This document shows, in pieces, positions 6,035-9,589 of a DNA stretch of 9,589 nt (the stretch's first letter is position 1; every line of letters starts with the position of its first letter). Location of the stretch: assembly GCA_946481025.1 (NCBI GenBank), contig CAMLNA010000153.1, forward strand, positions 1 through 9,589, written 5' to 3'. The position numbers and the translations under genes are program-made. A model generated the notes under the pieces. It had not been told where the DNA came from. It saw nothing but the letters and a program-made list of their open reading frames with translations, and did not search any database. The stretch is from an uncultured Rivibacter sp. Its GTDB lineage: Bacteria > Pseudomonadota > Gammaproteobacteria > Burkholderiales > Burkholderiaceae.

Positions 6035-8209
6035 ATGACCGCCATCACCGACTCCGACCTGGCCCGCCTGCGCAGCCGCCTGACCCCTCGAACCATCGCG
6101 CTGGCCCTTTGCGTGGCCACCGTGGCGACACTGGCCGCCTGCGGCAGCGGCGGCGGCACCCCGACACCGTCCCCCACACCCTCCCCCACGCCGGCGCCGG
6201 CACCCACCCCGACACCCATCCCGACGCCGCCACCGGCATCGGCCGACCTCGCGCTGTCGCTCCTCAGCGGCACGGGCGGCACCGCCGTACCGTTCACCGT
6301 GGGCCAGGCGCTGCGCCAGGGCGACGTGCCCCAGGGCTCGACCGTGCTGGCCGGCAACGTCGCGGGCTTCCAGGCGGCCATCAGGAACCGCTGGCCCGAC
6401 GGCAGCGCGAAGTACGCAGTGCTGTCGGGCCGCGTCGACCTCACCGCCAACACCTGGCGCAGCCTGGCACTCGCCGTGGCGGCCGAGCCCGCGCCGCAGC
6501 CGGCGCTGGCCACCGCCGAGCTCAAGGCCACCGGCGTCACGGCCTCGGTGCAGTTTTCGCCCTACGGCACCGCTGCCTGGAGCGGCAGCGACTGGGACGC
6601 GCCGGCCCAGTCGCTGGTGTCCGGGCCCGAGATGTCTTCATGGACGTACCGCAAGCCCATCGGCAGCGATGCGCACCTGGTGGCCTGGCTCGAGGTGAGG
6701 GCCTACAGGGGCGGCCAGGTCGAGGTGCTGCCGTGGATCGAGAACGGCTACCTGCGCGTGGCCGGGCCCACCGCCAAGCCGGGCACGGCGACCTTCACCC
6801 TCGGCGGCACGCAACGCTTCTCGCAGCCGCTCGACCTGCTCAACCACCAGCGTGCGGTGCTGGCCTCGGGCACCACGCTCACGCACTGGCTGGGCACCGA
6901 CCCGCAGCTCACCGCGCGCCATGGCACCGCCTACCTCATGGCATCGAAGCTGGTGCCCAGCTACCGCGGCGTCACCGCCGCCGGCAGCCCGCTGTTCAAC
7001 CGGCAGGCCACCCGCTACACGCCGCTGGCGCAGGCCGACTTCCCCGACGCGATGGGCTCGGCGGGCTACGACCGCTCGATCGGCCTGCTGCCTGAATGGG
7101 ACGTGGCCTACCTCACCAGCGGCGGCGACCCGCGCGCCTGGCGCACCGTGCTCATCAACGGCTACGCCGCCGGCCGCTACGGCATCCACTTCCGCGACGA
7201 AACGACCCACCGGCCGATGCGCTTCTCCAGCTACCCGACGCTGGTGCTGGGCAACGGCTCGGGAGTCAGCGCCATCGGCGGCTCCACCACCAACAGCTAC
7301 ACGCCCAACGCCACCGGCGCGTCGCCGCCCAACTACACGAACTCGCACCACCCCTCGATGGGCTACATGGCCTACCTGCTGAGCGGCTGGCACTACTACC
7401 TCGAGGAGACACAGTTCCTCGCCACCGTCCACTACCTGAAGCAGAGCGACAACATTCGCAAGACGACGCAGGGCGTGCTCGAAACGAGCACCGGCGCCAA
7501 CACCACGCGCGGCGCCGCCTGGGCCCTGCGCACGCTGGCGCAGGCAGCCGCGCTCACGCCCGACGGCGACCCGCTGCGCACCGAGTTCGTCAACAGCGTC
7601 ACCGCCAACGTCAACCACTACCACGGCCGCTACATCGCCACCACGGGCAACCAGCTGGGCCTGGTGCATCCCTATTCCGACTACGAACCCGGCAACGGCG
7701 CGTGGCAGTCGGCCATGTGGATGGACGACTTCTTCACCGGAGCCTTCGGCTACCTGAAGGAGCTGCAGGCTCACGACACCTCGGTCACCGGCAAGCTCGA
7801 CGCGTTTCTCGAGTGGAAGTACCGCTCGGTGATCGGACGGCTGGGCGGCAGCGGCACCGGCGCCTACAGCTACCGCCAGGCGGCGCAGTACACGCTCAAC
7901 TACGCGCCCAGCGAATCGGCCGACTGGACCGGCGGCACGGGGCCCTGGTACGCCACCTGGGGCGAGGTGGCGCGCTCGATGAACCTGCCCACCGAAGGCG
8001 AGCCGGGGCAGTCGCTCGACACCGGCTACCCGACCGACCCGAAGGGCTACTGGGGCAACCTGATGCCGGCGCTGGCCTATGCGGTGGACCACGGCGCGAC
8101 CGGTTCGGCCGAGGCCTGGAACCGCGTCGTCTCGGCGTCGAACTTCCCGGCCCAGGCCGCCGGCTACGACGATGACCCGGTGTGGGGCGTGAAGCCGCGC
8201 ACGAGGTAG
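6035..8209 (+). CDS. Large surface lipoprotein, possible carbohydrate-active protein
   Basis: ATG at 6035 gives 724 residues with a clear lipoprotein signal: an Arg-containing n-region, a hydrophobic core (TIALALCVATVATLAA) and lipobox LAAC with Cys36. The residue after it is Gly, compatible with outer-membrane sorting. A Pro/Thr/Ser linker (about 42-67) follows. The next part, with QGDVPQG (95-101) and RWPDGSAKYAV (119-129), resembles the beta-rich RIFT-barrel N-terminal domain of exo-rhamnogalacturonan-lyase-like (PcRGLX/YetA) proteins. From about residue 438 the chain is helical and rich in Trp, Tyr and His (HHPSMGYMAYLL; HPYSDYEPGNG near 545; WMDDFF at 562-567), as in toroidal glycoside hydrolase or lyase folds. 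Polysaccharide binding or cleavage is thus plausible but unproven, and I recognise no exact family. An upstream in-frame GTG at 5942 is rejected because it would bury the signal peptide. The gene lies 76 bp after the diguanylate cyclase. Confidence 0.85.
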   Translation: MTAITDSDLARLRSRLTPRTIALALCVATVATLAACGSGGGTPTPSPTPSPTPAPAPTPTPIPTPPPASADLALSLLSGTGGTAVPFTVGQALRQGDVPQGSTVLAGNVAGFQAAIRNRWPDGSAKYAVLSGRVDLTANTWRSLALAVAAEPAPQPALATAELKATGVTASVQFSPYGTAAWSGSDWDAPAQSLVSGPEMSSWTYRKPIGSDAHLVAWLEVRAYRGGQVEVLPWIENGYLRVAGPTAKPGTATFTLGGTQRFSQPLDLLNHQRAVLASGTTLTHWLGTDPQLTARHGTAYLMASKLVPSYRGVTAAGSPLFNRQATRYTPLAQADFPDAMGSAGYDRSIGLLPEWDVAYLTSGGDPRAWRTVLINGYAAGRYGIHFRDETTHRPMRFSSYPTLVLGNGSGVSAIGGSTTNSYTPNATGASPPNYTNSHHPSMGYMAYLLSGWHYYLEETQFLATVHYLKQSDNIRKTTQGVLETSTGANTTRGAAWALRTLAQAAALTPDGDPLRTEFVNSVTANVNHYHGRYIATTGNQLGLVHPYSDYEPGNGAWQSAMWMDDFFTGAFGYLKELQAHDTSVTGKLDAFLEWKYRSVIGRLGGSGTGAYSYRQAAQYTLNYAPSESADWTGGTGPWYATWGEVARSMNLPTEGEPGQSLDTGYPTDPKGYWGNLMPALAYAVDHGATGSAEAWNRVVSASNFPAQAAGYDDDPVWGVKPRTR
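6158..6235 (+). repeat. Low-complexity Pro/Thr/Ser linker repeat
   Basis: This is a degenerate tandem of CCNACN-like units within the lipoprotein gene, coding mainly Thr-Pro, Ser-Pro and Ala-Pro dipeptides just after the lipid-anchored cysteine. It works as an extended spacer holding the globular part off the membrane. Such tracts change length easily between strains. Confidence 0.8.
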
Positions 8210-8231
8210 CCGCCCCCCGAAGGCAGCCGCA

Positions 8232-9589
8232 TCACTTCGCGGCCACCGGCTCGCGCCGGTCGGGGGCGGCGGCCTTGCCCTCGCCGCGGGCCAGCACCGG
8301 CTTCAGCGCCACGCCGGTGTGGCTGCCGGCCTTCACCACCGCCTCCGGCGTGCCGCCCACCACCACCCGGCCGCCGCCGGTGCCGCCTTCGGGCCCCAGG
8401 TCGATGACCCAGTCGGCTTCGGCGATCACGTCGAGGTCATGCTCGATCACCACCACGCTGTGGCCGCCGTCCACGAGGCGGTGCAGCACGCGGATGAGCT
8501 TCTCGACGTCGGCCATGTGCAGGCCGACGGTCGGCTCGTCGAGCACGTAGAGGGTATGCGGCGGCTTCTGGCCTCGGCGCGTGACGTCGTCGCGCACCTT
8601 GGAGAGCTCGGTGACCAGCTTGATGCGCTGCGCCTCGCCGCCGCTCAGCGTGGGTGACGGCTGGCCGAGCGTGAGGTAGCCCAGTCCCACGTCCTTCAGC
8701 AGCTGCAGCGGGTGCGCGATGGAAGGCATCGACGCGAAGAACTCGACCGCCTCGTCCACCTCCATCTGCAGCACGTCGCCGATGCTCTTGCCGCGCCAGG
8801 TGACGGCCAGCGTCTCCGGGTTGAAGCGCGCGCCGTGGCACAGGTCGCACGGCACCTTCACGTCGGGCAGGAAGGCCATCTCGATGGTGCGCATGCCCTG
8901 GCCCTCGCAGCCCGGGCAGCGGCCTTCGCCGGTGTTGAAGCTGAAGCGGCCGGCGGCATAGCCGCGGGCCTTGGCCTCCAGCGTTTCGGCGAACAGCTTG
9001 CGGATGGTGTCCCAGAAGCCGATGTAGGTGGCCGGGCAGGAGCGCGGCGTCTTGCCGATGGGCGTCTGGTCCACCTCGAGCACACGGTCCACGCCGTCGA
9101 AACCGGACAGCCGCGTGCAGCCGCTCCAGGCCGGCGCGGTGCCGGCGGCCAGCGCATCGCGGCCGGCCTTGCTGCCCTTTTGCGACACGGCCGCCTGCAC
9201 GTTGGCCAGCAGCACGTCGCGCGCGAGGGTGGACTTGCCCGAGCCCGACACGCCGGTCACGGCCACGAGGCGCTGCAACGGCACCCGCACGTCGATGCCG
9301 CACAGGTTGTGCAGCGATGCGCCGTGCACCACCAGGGCCGGCGCGTCGCCGGCCACCGCGCGGCGCGGCTGCAGCGGATGCCTGAGCGGCGCCAGCAGGA
9401 AGCGGCCGGTCAGCGAGTCCTCGTGCTCGGCCAGCTCCGCGGCCGTGCCTTGCGCGATGACCCGCCCGCCGCGCCTGCCCGCGCCGGGCCCGATGTCGAT
9501 GATGTGGTCGGCGCGGCGGATGGTGTCTTCGTCATGCTCCACCACCACCAGCGTGTTGCCCTGGTCGCCGAGCTTGTGCAGCGCGTCGA
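8232..9589 (-). CDS. uvrA: UvrA excinuclease subunit, C-terminal half (5' end outside window)
   Basis: UvrA is the ABC-type ATPase that recognises damaged DNA with UvrB and starts nucleotide excision repair. The gene runs leftward; 451 residues are visible and the frame is open to the window edge. Reading from the N-terminal side, one sees the end of the preceding ATPase ([20 protein letters not shown]), the Walker [10 protein letters not shown] (9228-9254), [12 protein letters not shown], a zinc module with CPGC (8907-8918) and CDLC (8838-8849) 19 residues apart, the signature LSGGEAQR (8625-8648), Walker B LYVLDEP (8532-8552) and [14 protein letters not shown]. All key residues are intact. 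Details such as [32 protein letters not shown] and the insert [14 protein letters not shown] before Walker B resemble the double-length (about 1,900-residue) UvrA class more than canonical UvrA. The C-terminal tail is short and Ala/Arg-rich. The stop lies 22 bp from the convergent lipoprotein gene. Confidence 0.95.
   Translation of the reverse strand, partial: DALHKLGDQGNTLVVVEHDEDTIRRADHIIDIGPGAGRRGGRVIAQGTAAELAEHEDSLTGRFLLAPLRHPLQPRRAVAGDAPALVVHGASLHNLCGIDVRVPLQRLVAVTGVSGSGKSTLARDVLLANVQAAVSQKGSKAGRDALAAGTAPAWSGCTRLSGFDGVDRVLEVDQTPIGKTPRSCPATYIGFWDTIRKLFAETLEAKARGYAAGRFSFNTGEGRCPGCEGQGMRTIEMAFLPDVKVPCDLCHGARFNPETLAVTWRGKSIGDVLQMEVDEAVEFFASMPSIAHPLQLLKDVGLGYLTLGQPSPTLSGGEAQRIKLVTELSKVRDDVTRRGQKPPHTLYVLDEPTVGLHMADVEKLIRVLHRLVDGGHSVVVIEHDLDVIAEADWVIDLGPEGGTGGGRVVVGGTPEAVVKAGSHTGVALKPVLARGEGKAAAPDRREPVAAK

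Noticed and set aside
6158..6235. Repetitive C-rich tract as a possible CRISPR or regulatory repeat
   Set aside because: The units are short, degenerate and in frame, and code a Pro/Thr linker. There are no spacers or palindromic repeats.
6638..8092. 484-codon open frame on the - strand inside the lipoprotein gene
   Set aside because: Its composition is biased to Val, Arg, Gly and Ala with no recognisable domain. The sense frame has a signal peptide and ordered motifs.

Overview
The window is GC-rich, tightly packed DNA. Its gene content (a cytochrome c4-like diheme protein, msrP-msrQ, a UvrA variant and a TPR-GGDEF protein) fits a betaproteobacterium, most likely Burkholderiales of the Rubrivivax/Rhizobacter/Comamonadaceae kind. 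That placement is inferred from protein style and codon use; no marker gene here fixes the taxon. I see no rRNA, tRNA, CRISPR array, transposase or phage gene.

Layout. Seven genes lie on the + strand and one on the - strand. (1) The window opens inside a diheme cytochrome c4-like gene (to 572), closed by a strong intrinsic terminator (603-637). (2) A 203-bp gap follows. It holds a perfect TTCGC-N15-TTCGC repeat (664-688), the form of the PIP/hrpII box that controls type III secretion regulons in Xanthomonas, Ralstonia and Acidovorax. A YANNNT -10-type element lies 31 bp further on, and a good Shine-Dalgarno precedes a TTG start. (3) That start opens a 395-aa class-3-type lipase (776-1963) with no Sec signal and a disordered N-terminus. 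It is a candidate type III effector and the main discovery lead in the window. (4) A 119-aa conserved protein of unknown function (2013-2372). (5-6) The msrP-msrQ pair (2453-4139), a periplasmic molybdenum-dependent methionine sulfoxide reductase and its haem membrane partner. (7) A cytoplasmic TPR/coiled-coil/GGDEF diguanylate cyclase (4207-5958) with intact active and inhibitory sites. (8) A large surface lipoprotein (6035-8209) with a Pro/Thr linker and a probable carbohydrate-related fold. (9) Converging on it from the right, the C-terminal half of a UvrA excinuclease subunit (8232-9589, - strand), whose sequence looks like the double-length UvrA class.

How the genes fit together. msrP and msrQ work as one system: MsrQ passes electrons from the membrane to MsrP, which repairs oxidised methionines in periplasmic proteins. 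The cytochrome belongs to respiration. The diguanylate cyclase and the lipoprotein are adjacent and codirectional, so a link between c-di-GMP and a surface or matrix function is possible but unproven. The lipase is set apart from its neighbours by a terminator upstream and its own specialised promoter, as expected of an accessory effector gene.
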